From Desulfovibrio mangrovi (GTDB lineage Bacteria; Desulfobacterota; Desulfovibrionia; Desulfovibrionales; Desulfovibrionaceae): DNA of 64,000 nt. The notes under the pieces were generated by a model that was given only the letters and a program-made list of their open reading frames with translations, had not been told where the DNA came from and ran no database searches. The DNA lies in NCBI RefSeq assembly GCF_026230175.1, contig NZ_CP104208.1, positions 186,001 through 250,000 of the forward strand, given 5' to 3'. Positions 8,744-18,544 of the stretch are shown here, in pieces (position 1 is the stretch's first letter; each line of letters opens with the position of its first letter). The translations under genes were made by a program, and so were the position numbers.

Positions 8744-10786
8744 ATGTTTGGCATCATAGAAGCTGGAACAGCGGCCATATTGCTGGTGGTGTTGGGTGGA
8801 ATCAGACTGCGCAGAGGGCGTAGTGCCATCTGGAGCCTGCCTGCCTTTCTTGTCAGCGGCATTCTTATCGGACTTGAGCAGGCATTGCTGACCATGCCGG
8901 AACTTGCCGACCGGCTTCTGCATCCGATCATAATCATGCATGCCCTGCTGTGTCCGGCGTGGCTGTTGTTCAGCTACAGCTATGTCCGTGAGTTCAGCCT
9001 GTCATCGCTGAAGGGAAGAAGCGGTGTGTTCTTCTACGGTTCCTTCATTCCTCTTATCGTGGCTGTGCTTAACAAGCCTGATGCCTTTTTCTATTCTCCC
9101 GATTTCAGGTTTGATCAGGCGCTGTTCCTGGAACCTCTCTCATTTTTCTTCTATCTGCAGATTCTGTTGTTCTTCTTCATAGCCATCGGCAACATTGAAG
9201 TTTCTCTGGCCTCTGCAGAGCATGGCGTGCGCTGGAAGGTGAAATATGCATTGCTCGGCGCAGGCACCATCATAGCCGTCCATGTTCTGTTCTACAGTCA
9301 GGCGCTCATAACACGGATGATCAATATGGATTACCTTACCCTGAAGTCCTTCGGGGTAATCATCGGCTGCGTCTTGTTCTACTATAGCGAAGCCGTCCGG
9401 AACGGCTCCGGCGTCATGCTGTCCGGACGAAAGATGGCACGGTCCGCAGTGAGTATTCTTGCGGGCGTGTATCTGCTCGGTTTGGGGGTCGTTCTGGAGG
9501 GATACCGGTATTTCGGAGCCACTTTTTCCAAGTACGCGTTGATATCGTTGCTGTTCTGTGTGGCCCTTGGTGGCGCCATCATGCTGTTTTCCGACAGGAT
9601 ACGGAGAAAGCTGCGCCTGCAGATGTACACGTTATTCTTCAAGGAAAAATACGATTACAGAAAGCAGTGGATGGAACTGACCAGAAATATGTCAACCGCC
9701 AGAAATACATCTGAATTGTTGCATATCGTTCTGGTGCACATGTGTGAAACGTTCGGTTTTGCAGGGGCGGGCTTTCTGCCGGCAGACCGTACGGACCCCT
9801 GTACCCTGCGGACTGGTGTGTTTCATGAACTACCATTGTTTGCGGATGTTCCCCGTGATGACAGCAAGGCCCTCTTTGCCATGGGAGGTGAAGCTCTTCC
9901 GCTGGCCTCGCTTGAAGGCAGAGTTTCTCCGGAAACCTACGAACGGTTGGTGCTGGCGGAAATATCCATGGTGCTTCCTGTTCATGCAGGCACTGAACCT
10001 GAGGGCCTTCTCCTTTTCGGCCGCGGGATTGACTTCAATGAAGAACATGGGCCGGAGGACTTCCAATTGCTCGCTGTGGAAGCGCAGCAGGTAGGGCTGA
10101 CGGTGCGGAGTTTCCGCCATGGCGAGGAGCTTGCCGTGGCCAGAGAGATGGAGGCCATGGGGAGAGTAGCGGCCCTGATCCTTCATGACCTGAAGAATCA
10201 AGTCTACCCGCTTTCTCTGATGCTCGGCAATGCGCAGGAGTTCATGGATAACAAGGAGTTTCAGGACGACCTTCTCCGTACGCTCCGCAATACCGTGAAT
10301 AATATGATGAAGCTTATCCGCCAGCTTACCGAGGTGCCCGACAGGTCTTCCTTGTCCAGAGAGCCGGTTGAACTGGCCGCACTGGCGGAAAGTGTCGCCG
10401 CTCTGGTGCCGCAGGCCACCGTTGTGGTTCGGGGCGGGCCGGAGGAAGTGCTGGGTGACAAGGAGCAGTTGGAGAAGGTTATTCTCAATCTGTTCACCAA
10501 TGCCATTGAAGCAGGCGGAGAGCCATATATTGACGTGGAAGTGGGAAGAGACGGTCTCTCCCGTTTTATCAAGGTGTCTGACAGGGGCGGCGGAATCGAT
10601 GAGACCATTCTGCGGGAAGGGTTGTTCACTCCATTCCGTACCTCCAAGAAGCGGGGAATGGGTATCGGGCTCTACCACTGCCGCAAGATCATGGATGCGC
10701 ACAACGGCAAGGTGCTTGTCGAGAACAAGGCCGGAGTGGGGGCTACCTTTACCCTCTCGTTCGGCTCTGTCCCCGGACAAAACTAG
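8744..10786 (+). CDS. prsK: PEP-CTERM system sensor histidine kinase PrsK
   Basis: 680 residues. The N-terminal third (about 1-290) holds eight or so membrane helices without a periplasmic sensor domain. A GAF-like cytoplasmic region (about 310-460) follows, then the phosphoacceptor motif LILHDLKNQ with His481, and an HATPase domain (NLFTNAIEAGG; SDRGGGI; KRGMGIGLYHCRKIMD). This membrane-GAF-kinase layout is that of PrsK, the kinase found beside XrtA. The LHDLKN motif replaces the more usual HELxxP form. It is directly followed (40 bases) by its cognate regulator prsR. The signal it senses is unknown. Start ATG 8744 has a purine-rich GGGAGTG upstream. Confidence 0.93.
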   Translation: MFGIIEAGTAAILLVVLGGIRLRRGRSAIWSLPAFLVSGILIGLEQALLTMPELADRLLHPIIIMHALLCPAWLLFSYSYVREFSLSSLKGRSGVFFYGSFIPLIVAVLNKPDAFFYSPDFRFDQALFLEPLSFFFYLQILLFFFIAIGNIEVSLASAEHGVRWKVKYALLGAGTIIAVHVLFYSQALITRMINMDYLTLKSFGVIIGCVLFYYSEAVRNGSGVMLSGRKMARSAVSILAGVYLLGLGVVLEGYRYFGATFSKYALISLLFCVALGGAIMLFSDRIRRKLRLQMYTLFFKEKYDYRKQWMELTRNMSTARNTSELLHIVLVHMCETFGFAGAGFLPADRTDPCTLRTGVFHELPLFADVPRDDSKALFAMGGEALPLASLEGRVSPETYERLVLAEISMVLPVHAGTEPEGLLLFGRGIDFNEEHGPEDFQLLAVEAQQVGLTVRSFRHGEELAVAREMEAMGRVAALILHDLKNQVYPLSLMLGNAQEFMDNKEFQDDLLRTLRNTVNNMMKLIRQLTEVPDRSSLSREPVELAALAESVAALVPQATVVVRGGPEEVLGDKEQLEKVILNLFTNAIEAGGEPYIDVEVGRDGLSRFIKVSDRGGGIDETILREGLFTPFRTSKKRGMGIGLYHCRKIMDAHNGKVLVENKAGVGATFTLSFGSVPGQN

Positions 10787-10826
10787 AAGATCGTGCTGAA
10801 ACCGAAGGATGCAGAGGGGTATGAAT

Positions 10827-12206
10827 ATGCATGCTCTACTCATAGTTGACGATAATCAGGATGTGCGGAGCCAGTTGCGCTGGGGGCTTTCCAAAGAAGG
10901 GTATTCTCTGCATCTGGCAGGGGACGGGGAAGAGGCCATGGCGTTGTTCAGGGAGCATGCCCCAGGCGTCGTGACGCTGGACCTTGGCCTGCCTCCGGAT
11001 CCTGACGGAACCAGTGAGGGCTTTCGGCTGCTTCAGGAGATGCTGAGTGAAAAGCCGGAGACGCAGGTTATTGTCATAACGGGACATCATGACAGGGAAA
11101 ATGCGTTGAAGGCCATTAACTACGGTGCATACGATTTTTGCCGAAAACCAGTGGACCTGTCGGAAATCAAGGTTCTCATCAATCGCGGTTTCTATCTGCA
11201 CAGTCTGAGAAGCGAGAGTGCGAGAGCGTCTCTTGTTTCGGCCTCGCATACGGGCGGGGAAGATGACTGTATGGATGGCATCATCGGCAAGTGCTCGGCC
11301 ATGAAGGATGTGTATTATGCCATTCGCAAGGTGGCGGCCACCGATGTGCCCGTGCTGGTTACCGGCGAGTCCGGAACAGGTAAGGAGCTTGTTGCCCGGG
11401 CCATTCATGCCGGAGGGCTGCGCAAATCTGCGCCCATGGTTACGATCAACTGTGGGGCCATACCGGAGAATTTGCTGGAAGCCGAGTTCTTCGGTCATGA
11501 GAAAGGCGCATTTACCGGTGCCATAAGCAGAGTGCAGGGGAAGGTGGAGTTTGCTGATAAGGGCACCCTGTTCCTTGATGAGATTGGCGACATTCCTTTC
11601 AACATGCAGGTGAAGTTGTTACGTTTTCTTCAGGAGATGGTCTTTCAGCGGGTGGGAGGCCGGTCGGATATTTCGGTCAATACCCGCATCATCGCCGCCA
11701 CCAATCTTGATCTGGAAGAAGCCATGCATAACGGCAGGTTCCGTGAAGACCTGTATTACCGCATCGGGGTTGTGAGCATTCATCTTCCCCCGCTTCGCGA
11801 GCGTGAGGACGATGTGCTTCTGCTGGCGGATATGTTCCTTGAGCAGATGTCGCACGAGAACAATGTCGCCATGAGCGGGTTTACCGCCTCTGCCCGCAAG
11901 GCGATGCTGCATTACAGCTGGCCGGGCAACGTACGCGAATTGGAAAACAAGGTCCGTCGTGCCGTCATTATGGCAGGCGGACAGCGGATATCTGCCGAGG
12001 ACCTCAATCTTGACGAACGGGCTCCGCAACCCAGCGGGCAGGCATCGAACCTTACGTTGAAAGAGGCGCGGAATGCGATTGAAAAGGAAATGGTTGATGC
12101 CGCGCTCAAGCGGTTTTCCGGCAATATCGTGCAGGCAGCCAAGTCCATCGGCGTGAGCAGGCCTACCTTCTACGATCTGCTCAAGAAGCACGATATCTCG
12201 GTGTAA
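10827..12206 (+). CDS. prsR: PEP-CTERM-box sigma-54 response regulator PrsR
   Basis: 459 residues. Receiver domain (about 3-125) with phospho-acceptor Asp52 in VVTLDLGLP and the conserved lysine in FCRKPVDL. The AAA+ sigma-54 interaction domain follows: Walker A GESGTGKE, the sigma-54 contact loop GAFTGA in its canonical form, Walker [12 protein letters not shown], and the R-finger region [13 protein letters not shown] Fis-type DNA-binding helix-turn-helix ends the protein ([22 protein letters not shown]). It should activate sigma-54 promoters of PEP-CTERM and polysaccharide genes when phosphorylated by PrsK. Start ATG 10827 is preferred to 10809 and 10821 because AGAGGGG lies 7 bases before it. 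Sigma-54-like promoters found near 36.4 and 42.2 kb are possible targets, which is inference. Confidence 0.94.
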   Translation: MHALLIVDDNQDVRSQLRWGLSKEGYSLHLAGDGEEAMALFREHAPGVVTLDLGLPPDPDGTSEGFRLLQEMLSEKPETQVIVITGHHDRENALKAINYGAYDFCRKPVDLSEIKVLINRGFYLHSLRSESARASLVSASHTGGEDDCMDGIIGKCSAMKDVYYAIRKVAATDVPVLVTGESGTGKELVARAIHAGGLRKSAPMVTINCGAIPENLLEAEFFGHEKGAFTGAISRVQGKVEFADKGTLFLDEIGDIPFNMQVKLLRFLQEMVFQRVGGRSDISVNTRIIAATNLDLEEAMHNGRFREDLYYRIGVVSIHLPPLREREDDVLLLADMFLEQMSHENNVAMSGFTASARKAMLHYSWPGNVRELENKVRRAVIMAGGQRISAEDLNLDERAPQPSGQASNLTLKEARNAIEKEMVDAALKRFSGNIVQAAKSIGVSRPTFYDLLKKHDISV

Positions 12207-12272
12207 CTGTTTCAGGCAGGGGTTGTGATGTGTTGAAGTGAAAACGGGTGTTCTGGTCCCGAGGAGAAGGGA

Positions 12273-13361
12273 ATGGATATCACAAAGGCCAGTCTGGCTC
12301 TTCCCGTTTTTTGGGGTGGGGTGCTTTTCCTTCTGCTCTCGACAAGGAGCAGGGGCAGGTTGCTGCCTGCACGTGGCATTGAACTGGACAAGGATTTCAC
12401 GAACACGCTCAAAGGAGTGGCAACCTTTCTTGTCCTCTACCATCACACCTATCTCTATCATCCCGATGCGTATTGGTATCTTTTTGCAGGAGGCGAGTTC
12501 TTCAGCGGCGTCTCTCTGTTCTTCTTTATCTCCGGGGTGGGGCTTGCCCTCTCTCAGGAGGCCCGGCCACGAGGCGTAGCGGCTTTTCTGGCCCACCGTT
12601 TCCGGGTGCTGGCTCCGGTCGTCTTTTTAAGTCTGCAGGCACGAGCGCTTCTCGGTCCGCTCATGGGCAGGGATATGGCGCTTGAACTCTCCCCCCTGAC
12701 GCTGCTCGGAATGCGGGAATGGTTTCTTGTGGCCATCTGGGCATGGTATCTTATCTTCATCCTCTCCGCATGCATTGCCTCGAAACCATTGAGGCACGCT
12801 GCGATAGCGCTCACAGGCGGCGCTCTCTGGGCGGTTCTTCAATGGAATGCGGACCAATATTTCATGGCTGCAATGTGGTTGCGCTTTCCCCTTTCATTCA
12901 TGCTGGGCGTCTTGCTGGCAGACAGAATGAAGACGGTTACGCGGTGGTTGCAGGCGGCCGGGAACGGTTTCGTTGCTCCGGCTGTCATGCTTCTTTGCGG
13001 GGCAGGGTATTTTCTGATCGCGGATGGCGTGTATCTGCAGACCCCGCTCGGGTATGCCGCGATGGAGGTTCTGATCATCCCCGCGTCATGGGCCTTGTGT
13101 GTACTGCTTCTTAAGTATGTGGGCGTTTCACGGTTTTTGACGTTGCTCGGAATCTACTCCCTGCCCATCTATCTGCTGCAGGTTCCCCTGCTGCGTTACG
13201 GCGTGTGGTTTTCTTCCGGGAGCGGTGCGCTGTCGCTGCTGGCCACCTGGGCAGGGATCATCGCACTCGCCGTTGCGTTGCAGGAAGCGGTCGACTTCCT
13301 GCGAAAGGCCGCCTCTTCCCTCTCTCCTTTTCGTGCAACCGCAACGGGCAGGCTGAAGTGA
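12273..13361 (+). CDS. Membrane acyltransferase (acyltransferase family 3)
   Basis: 362 residues with about ten membrane helices. It begins close to the family-3 acyltransferase pattern: LDKDFTNTLKGVATFLVLYHHTYLY carries the histidine pair (HH, about residue 58) used in catalysis, followed by FFSGVSLFFFISGVGLAL and an FLAHRFRVLAPV segment. Such proteins O-acylate (often acetylate) sugars of surface polysaccharides at the inner membrane. The ribosome site GAGGAGAAGGGA precedes ATG 12273. The gene follows prsR after 66 bases, and its stop overlaps the start of the next glycosyltransferase. Acyl donor and target sugar cannot be told from sequence. Confidence 0.85.
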   Translation: MDITKASLALPVFWGGVLFLLLSTRSRGRLLPARGIELDKDFTNTLKGVATFLVLYHHTYLYHPDAYWYLFAGGEFFSGVSLFFFISGVGLALSQEARPRGVAAFLAHRFRVLAPVVFLSLQARALLGPLMGRDMALELSPLTLLGMREWFLVAIWAWYLIFILSACIASKPLRHAAIALTGGALWAVLQWNADQYFMAAMWLRFPLSFMLGVLLADRMKTVTRWLQAAGNGFVAPAVMLLCGAGYFLIADGVYLQTPLGYAAMEVLIIPASWALCVLLLKYVGVSRFLTLLGIYSLPIYLLQVPLLRYGVWFSSGSGALSLLATWAGIIALAVALQEAVDFLRKAASSLSPFRATATGRLK

Positions 13362-14536
13362 TGCATCCGGAACAGACACATTTCAGGGGGCCGGTGCTGT
13401 TTTATGCCTCACTGTATCCGGGGACTTGGAATCCCGTTCACGGACTCTTTGTGTATGAGCTGCGCAGGGCGCTTTCCCGCTTGTGCGCCGTTCCCGCCAT
13501 CGTTCCGGAGAACGGCTGGCGCAGGTTGTTCGCATCGCAGCCTCCCTTTTCCTTTGCGGCAGAAGGGGAGCAGGATGTGCTTCGCCCCACGTTCTGGAGC
13601 ATCCCCAAGATCGGCTCCCGTTGGGCGGGACGCATGATGGCAGCCTGCACCCGCAGGAGTTTTCGGTGGTCTCTCTCGTGCAATCCTGTTTTGGTGCATG
13701 CCCATTATGCCTATCCGGAAGCGGAGGCTGCAGCCACGTTGGCGGATGAGGCGGGATTGCCTCTGGTTGTGACCGTGCACGGGTCGGACATCAACATGCT
13801 CGCATCCTGCCCCGTCCGGGGAGAGCGCATTGTACGAACATTATTGAAGGCTGATGCCGTGGTCGGCGTTTCGAGGGCGTTGTGCGAGAAAGTCCGCTCT
13901 CTGGGTATTGATCAGACAAAGGTGTTTCATATTCCCAACGGCGTAGACCTGAACTGTTTCCGCCCGCAAGCTGCGGAGACGGACACGTTGGCGGATAGCA
14001 TCGACTCTCTCGTCAGGGGAAAGCGGGTCATTCTCGCAGTAGGCAGGCTGGAACCGGTCAAGGGCTTCGACAAGCTGCTGAAGGCGGTTGCCATGCTTGA
14101 TCAGGATTGTGCGTTGGTCATTGCCGGTGAAGGAAGCCAGCTCGACCGTCTGCAGGAACAGGCCGAGTTGCTGGACATGCGTGGGCGGGTTCATTTCCTC
14201 GGAGCGATTTCGCGTGAAGAGCTTGCCGCATGGTATCGCAAGGCGATGGTTCTGGCTGTTTCGAGTCATAGCGAGGGCTGGCCCACGATTATTTATGAGG
14301 CCCTTGCCTGCGAAACGCCTGTTGTTGCGCCGGCTGTGGGCGGCATCAGAGAGATTTTGCACTCCCCCTCCCTCGGCGTGCTGCTTTCTGACAACGCGCC
14401 TCGTACGCTTGCGCAGGGACTGCGTGATGCCCTTGCGACCCGATGGGACGGCGCTCAGCTGTATGCCGAGGCGGAGCGCAATTCCTGGGACGCCATTGCT
14501 GCAATGTATGTCGAAATTTACCGGAAGGTGGCATGA
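13361..14536 (+). CDS. Glycosyltransferase, GT4 family
   Basis: 391 residues, GT-B fold. N-terminal domain starts VLFYASLYPGTWNPVHGLFVYELRRAL, with VTVHGSDINML before the linker. The C-terminal domain has RVILAVGRLEPVKGFDKLLKAV and the donor-binding SHSEGWPTIIYEALACETPVV (the family's E-x7-E pattern). It probably adds one sugar to the lipid-linked repeat unit on the cytoplasmic side. ATG 13361 shares its first base with the last base of the preceding TGA, so translation is coupled. A longer in-frame extension back to 13205 lies wholly inside the acyltransferase gene and is rejected. Donor and acceptor are unknown. Confidence 0.88.
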   Translation: MHPEQTHFRGPVLFYASLYPGTWNPVHGLFVYELRRALSRLCAVPAIVPENGWRRLFASQPPFSFAAEGEQDVLRPTFWSIPKIGSRWAGRMMAACTRRSFRWSLSCNPVLVHAHYAYPEAEAAATLADEAGLPLVVTVHGSDINMLASCPVRGERIVRTLLKADAVVGVSRALCEKVRSLGIDQTKVFHIPNGVDLNCFRPQAAETDTLADSIDSLVRGKRVILAVGRLEPVKGFDKLLKAVAMLDQDCALVIAGEGSQLDRLQEQAELLDMRGRVHFLGAISREELAAWYRKAMVLAVSSHSEGWPTIIYEALACETPVVAPAVGGIREILHSPSLGVLLSDNAPRTLAQGLRDALATRWDGAQLYAEAERNSWDAIAAMYVEIYRKVA

Positions 14537-14537
14537 T

Positions 14538-15812
14538 ATGACGTTGGATAAGGTCCCGGCAGACATCCGGCCAGCAGTGGAGGGCCATCGCGGGGATATT
14601 CTCATGTTGTGCCACCGTATCCCCTATCCTCCGGATAAGGGGGACAAGATTCGGTCGTATAATATGCTGCTGCATCTCGTGCGCTCCGGCTGGCGGGTGC
14701 ATCTCGGGGCGCTGGTGGATGATCCGGCCGACATGGAGCATTGCGAAACCCTGAAGGCTTTGTGCGCTTCTGTGATGCTGGTTCCCGTTTCCTCTTTCGG
14801 CAGCAAGCTGATCAGCTTCTTCGGTGTGCTGCGGGGCAACTCCATGAGCGTGGAATATTTCCGCAGTGCGCAATTGCAGCGGTGGGTTGATGAGAAGGCC
14901 GCGTCTTTGCGGCTGCGCGCGGTATTGTGTGTATGCGCTCCCATGGCCGAGTATGTTTTCCGGAGTCCGGCTCTTTCATCTTCCTCCCGCCCCTCGGCCC
15001 GGGCAGAGAGCAGACACCTGAAGCTGCTGATGGATTTCATGGATGTCGATTCAGAAAAGTGGCGGGATTACGCAGCGTCTGCCGGTTTTCCCATGCGGCA
15101 TGTGTATGGATTGGAGGCGGCGTTGCTTCGGCGCTATGAGCAGAAGATCGCCGCAAGGTTCCACCATGTTCTGTTTGTTTCGGAGGACGAAGCCGGGGTG
15201 TTTCGTGAGCGGGTTTGTGCCGCGGAGGGGGTTTCCGGGCTTTCGAACGGTGTTGATATGGATACCTTCGCGGCAATGCCTCCTGTGCGGAACCACAGAA
15301 TGTTTTTTTGCGGCGCCATGAGCTACCTGCCGAATGTTGACGCTGTGGAGTGGTTTGCCCGTTCTGTTTTTCCTCTGGTTCGGGAAGTGCTGCCGGATGC
15401 GGAATTTTTCGTCGTGGGCAGCAATCCTGCATCGCGCGTCCAGCATCTGGCTGCGATTGACGGGGTGACGGTGACGGGCAAGGTGCCGGATGTGCGGCTC
15501 TATGCTCGTGATGCGGCTCTTTGTGTTGTGCCGTTGCGTATCGCACGGGGATTACAGAACAAGGTGCTTGAGGCCATGGCGATGGCAAGGCCGGTTGTTG
15601 CAACGCCGGAGGCAGTGACCGGCATTGCGGGCAGGGCGAATCATGACTTTGTGGTTGAAAGGGCGGATGCCGAGGCGTTTTCAAGCGCTGTTCTTGCGCT
15701 GCTCAGGGAGCCTGAGCGCGCAGAGGCTGTCGGGAGAAACGGCCGCAGGGTTGTTGAAGAGAAGTATCGGTGGTCATCCTGCCTCAAGGGGTTGGACGAT
15801 CTGCTTCAATGA
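14538..15812 (+). CDS. XrtA/PEP-CTERM-associated glycosyltransferase (TIGR03087-like)
   Basis: 424 residues. The near N-terminal ILMLCHRIPYPPDKGDKIRS motif is the signature of the glycosyltransferase always found with EpsH1/XrtA. The C-terminal domain has FCGAMSYLPNVDAVEWF, CVVPLRIARGLQNKVLEAMAMARPVV and a closing DDLLQ. Compared with ordinary GT4 enzymes the donor site uses GLQNKVLEAMA. It probably builds the core of the exopolysaccharide repeat. ATG 14538 follows the previous stop by 1 base; there is only a weak purine-rich site (GGAAGGTGG), consistent with coupled translation. It is followed after 38 bases by the FemAB-like gene. Confidence 0.9.
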   Translation: MTLDKVPADIRPAVEGHRGDILMLCHRIPYPPDKGDKIRSYNMLLHLVRSGWRVHLGALVDDPADMEHCETLKALCASVMLVPVSSFGSKLISFFGVLRGNSMSVEYFRSAQLQRWVDEKAASLRLRAVLCVCAPMAEYVFRSPALSSSSRPSARAESRHLKLLMDFMDVDSEKWRDYAASAGFPMRHVYGLEAALLRRYEQKIAARFHHVLFVSEDEAGVFRERVCAAEGVSGLSNGVDMDTFAAMPPVRNHRMFFCGAMSYLPNVDAVEWFARSVFPLVREVLPDAEFFVVGSNPASRVQHLAAIDGVTVTGKVPDVRLYARDAALCVVPLRIARGLQNKVLEAMAMARPVVATPEAVTGIAGRANHDFVVERADAEAFSSAVLALLREPERAEAVGRNGRRVVEEKYRWSSCLKGLDDLLQ

Positions 15813-15850
15813 TTCCGGCAACGTAACGGAGCCTGTTTCAGGGAAAGACG

Positions 15851-16945
15851 ATGCATGATGAGTTAAGAGCATTGATGCCGGAAGAGCGGCCGATCTGGGA
15901 TGCCTATGTAAACCGGCATCCGGCTGCCGGTCCGTACCACCGTACTGCCTGGCTGGAGGCTGTCCGGCGTGCGTATGGCTTTTCTTCCGTTCCTTTGAGC
16001 TTGTGGAGGAAGGGGGCGCTCGTCGGCGTTATGCCTCTGGTCCGTCATGCGGTTCCCGGGCGTAATCCTGTTTTTACCTCACTTCCCTTCTGTGACTTCG
16101 GTGATGCGTTGGCTGATTCGTTGGAACTTGTTGTGAAGTTACGGGCGCATGCCCTTGAGCTGGCTCGCGGCGCAGGGTGCGCCCTGGAGCTCCGGCGGCC
16201 GGTAGATAACAGGGAAGAGGGGACGCATGGCGTCGCAGCCCTCGACGAAGATGAACAGACGGCACATGGCGCGGAAACTGATCCGCAAAAGGTGCTTATG
16301 CGTCTACCGCTTGCCACAACATCCGAGGTGTTATGGCAGTCTTTTCGATCCAAACTGCGCAATCAGGTGAACCGTCCCGTGAAAAAGGGAATGGCATGTC
16401 GGATTGGTGGAGCCGAGTTGATCGAACCATTTTATGGAATCTATGCCCGTAATATGCGGGACCTCGGGTCGCCTCCTCATGCACGGACATGGTTTGAGGA
16501 AGTTGCCGCCGGGTACGGAGACGATGCAAGAGTGTTCGTGGTGTATCAAGCTTCAGGGCTGCCCGTGGCGGCATCGGTGCTGTTGCTCAACGGCACTTCG
16601 GCAACTGTGCCGTGGTCTTCCTCCCTGCGTGAGTGGAATGCACAGTGTCCGAATATGCTCCTCTACTGGAGCATGCTCGAATATGCGGCGCAGAACGGCT
16701 ATGGCCTTTTTGATTTCGGCCGTTCCACTCCCGGAGAGGGAACCTACCGTTTCAAGGCGCAATGGGGGGCGGAGCCGGTTGCCTTACGCTGGGAGCGGCA
16801 TTCTCCCGATGGAAGCATGGACGTAGCTACCGGAAGTGGAAAGGGCTCTGCATCCCGCAGGTGGGCCGTGGCTTGCTGGCAGAGGTTGCCTGTTGCTGTC
16901 TCAACTTTGGCGGGCAGTGTGCTGCGCCGTTACATATCTTTATAG
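15851..16945 (+). CDS. FemAB-like protein, XrtA/PEP-CTERM system-associated
   Basis: 364 residues. The N-terminal segment (WDAYVNRHPAAGPYHRTAWLEAV) and the GNAT-like C-terminal part (LYARNMRDLGSPPH-type motif, LLYWSMLEYAAQNGYGLFDFGRSTPGEGTY is split over about 280-310) match the FemAB-related family seen in exosortase loci (TIGR03019-like). FemAB enzymes transfer aminoacyl groups from tRNA to a lipid-linked precursor, but for this branch the reaction is unknown; it may aminoacylate or acylate a sugar. The gene is followed after 10 bases by the flippase, which suits a role in finishing the lipid-linked unit before export. ATG 15851 has AGGGAAAGA upstream. Confidence 0.87.
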   Translation: MHDELRALMPEERPIWDAYVNRHPAAGPYHRTAWLEAVRRAYGFSSVPLSLWRKGALVGVMPLVRHAVPGRNPVFTSLPFCDFGDALADSLELVVKLRAHALELARGAGCALELRRPVDNREEGTHGVAALDEDEQTAHGAETDPQKVLMRLPLATTSEVLWQSFRSKLRNQVNRPVKKGMACRIGGAELIEPFYGIYARNMRDLGSPPHARTWFEEVAAGYGDDARVFVVYQASGLPVAASVLLLNGTSATVPWSSSLREWNAQCPNMLLYWSMLEYAAQNGYGLFDFGRSTPGEGTYRFKAQWGAEPVALRWERHSPDGSMDVATGSGKGSASRRWAVACWQRLPVAVSTLAGSVLRRYISL

Positions 16946-16955
16946 GGCGGTAATC

Positions 16956-18536
16956 ATGGGTTTGCTGCACAAGATTTGGGACGGCGTCTGGACGGGGACG
17001 GTTGCCTCCATCTACGAGGCATTGATGAAAATCCCCCGCATGATGGTCATGACACGCATTCTCGGACCGGAATGGTACGGCCTGCTGGGGTTGTTCGGCA
17101 TGGCACGGGATGTGGCGGGCACCTTTGCCCAACTGGGAACGGGAGACGCCATCATCCATCACCTTGCAGCAGCCAAGGCCGCTGATGATACCGAGCGGAT
17201 GGGGGCAACGCTCGGCGCTGCGGGCATTATCCGGCTTTGCACCCTGTTTGTGCTTGTGCTGGGGGTGGTCCTTTTCAGGGCAGAGTTCGTGGAATTGGCG
17301 CAGGATTTGCCAGCGCTGGCTTCCGTCCGTCCTGATACGCTTGAACTGATCATCGTCCTGTTGACGATCGGGGTTGCCGTTCAGATTATCGAAGGCCCCT
17401 TCGGCAATGCGCTGCAAGGAGCGCAGGCCTGGCGAGCACTTCTGGTTGTCCGTATTATCAATATTACCGCTTCAACCATTCTTGCCATTGCAGCTGCTCT
17501 TCTCGGGCTGCATCTGATCGGCATTGTGGCCGCACAGCAAGTGGGGTTCATCATTACTGCCGGCGTGGTTTTCTGGTTTTATCTGCGTTACGTCCGTTCC
17601 ACGTTGAAAAGCCCGACCTTCAGGCAGAGTCTGGCCGAAATGCGCCCGGTATTGCTTTTCGCCCTGCCCTTGGTTCTGGGGCAGCTGTTCCGGTATATCT
17701 ATACATACACCGACCAGTTGATGCTGGCAGCCATAGGCAAGGCCGTGGCGGAGCTCAGCTACTATGAGGTTGCAAGAAACGCTGCCGGCATGCTGGCCTT
17801 TGTGCCCACCTTGCTGCGAAGCGTCATGTTTCCCGCAGCATCGGAATTCAAGGTGGGGCGGAGTCTGAGCGAGCTTGAGGCGCTGTTCGCCTTCATGTCC
17901 AAGCACCTGTGCTGGATCATGGCGCCTCTTGCCCTGTGGATGACCGCCGTTTCCTCCTTGGCGATCCGTGTTGTCGCGGGGGAACAGTATGCTGTTGCGG
18001 CTCCGGCGCTTTCCTGGCTCGCGGCGCTCATGGTCATCAACGGATTCGGCGTTTCGTTGTTCACGTGTCTTGTGGGTGCGCTGGGCAGAACCCGCGAGCA
18101 GTTCGTCATTGAAGCTTCCGGTGGCGGTTTGAATGTCGCTCTGAACTACCTGCTGATCCCGGAATATGGCTTCATGGGCGCGGTATACGCAACCGTGACT
18201 GTGAAAGCATTGGGACTCATGCTCGGCTCCTTCCTTCTTTCCCGCCACATGCGCCTTTTGTTTCCTGCCCGTCAGGCTCTGGTCTGTCTGGTCTCGGCGA
18301 CTGCCTTGGGCGGGGTGCTTTGGTGTGCCATGCAACTCTCCGACTGGCTGGTCTTTCTTCTTCTGCCGTTTGTGGCGGCGGGATACCTGTGGAGTACCGT
18401 ACGGTTCGGCGTGCTGGACGCGCAGGATCTTGAGTATGTCAACCGCCTTGCCGGCAAGTTGCTTGCGCGTGTTGCCGTGTTGCAGGGGTTTGTCACACGG
18501 CACGCTGTGCCCGTGATGGATAAATACAGAATCTAG
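16956..18536 (+). CDS. Wzx-type oligosaccharide flippase (MOP superfamily)
   Basis: 526 residues with about 12-14 membrane helices, as in the polysaccharide branch of the MOP transporters. The N-terminus (VASIYEALMKIPRMMVMTRILGPEWYGLLGL) and the LPLVLGQLFRYIYTYTDQLML region around residue 240 match Wzx/RfbX proteins. It should move the undecaprenyl-linked repeat unit across the inner membrane. ATG 16956 has TAGGGCGG upstream; an earlier in-frame start lies in the previous gene and is rejected. The gene sits between FemAB and a run of glycosyltransferases. It is slightly longer than many Wzx proteins because of a C-terminal tail. Confidence 0.9.
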   Translation: MGLLHKIWDGVWTGTVASIYEALMKIPRMMVMTRILGPEWYGLLGLFGMARDVAGTFAQLGTGDAIIHHLAAAKAADDTERMGATLGAAGIIRLCTLFVLVLGVVLFRAEFVELAQDLPALASVRPDTLELIIVLLTIGVAVQIIEGPFGNALQGAQAWRALLVVRIINITASTILAIAAALLGLHLIGIVAAQQVGFIITAGVVFWFYLRYVRSTLKSPTFRQSLAEMRPVLLFALPLVLGQLFRYIYTYTDQLMLAAIGKAVAELSYYEVARNAAGMLAFVPTLLRSVMFPAASEFKVGRSLSELEALFAFMSKHLCWIMAPLALWMTAVSSLAIRVVAGEQYAVAAPALSWLAALMVINGFGVSLFTCLVGALGRTREQFVIEASGGGLNVALNYLLIPEYGFMGAVYATVTVKALGLMLGSFLLSRHMRLLFPARQALVCLVSATALGGVLWCAMQLSDWLVFLLLPFVAAGYLWSTVRFGVLDAQDLEYVNRLAGKLLARVAVLQGFVTRHAVPVMDKYRI

Positions 18537-18544
18537 GGGGGCGC

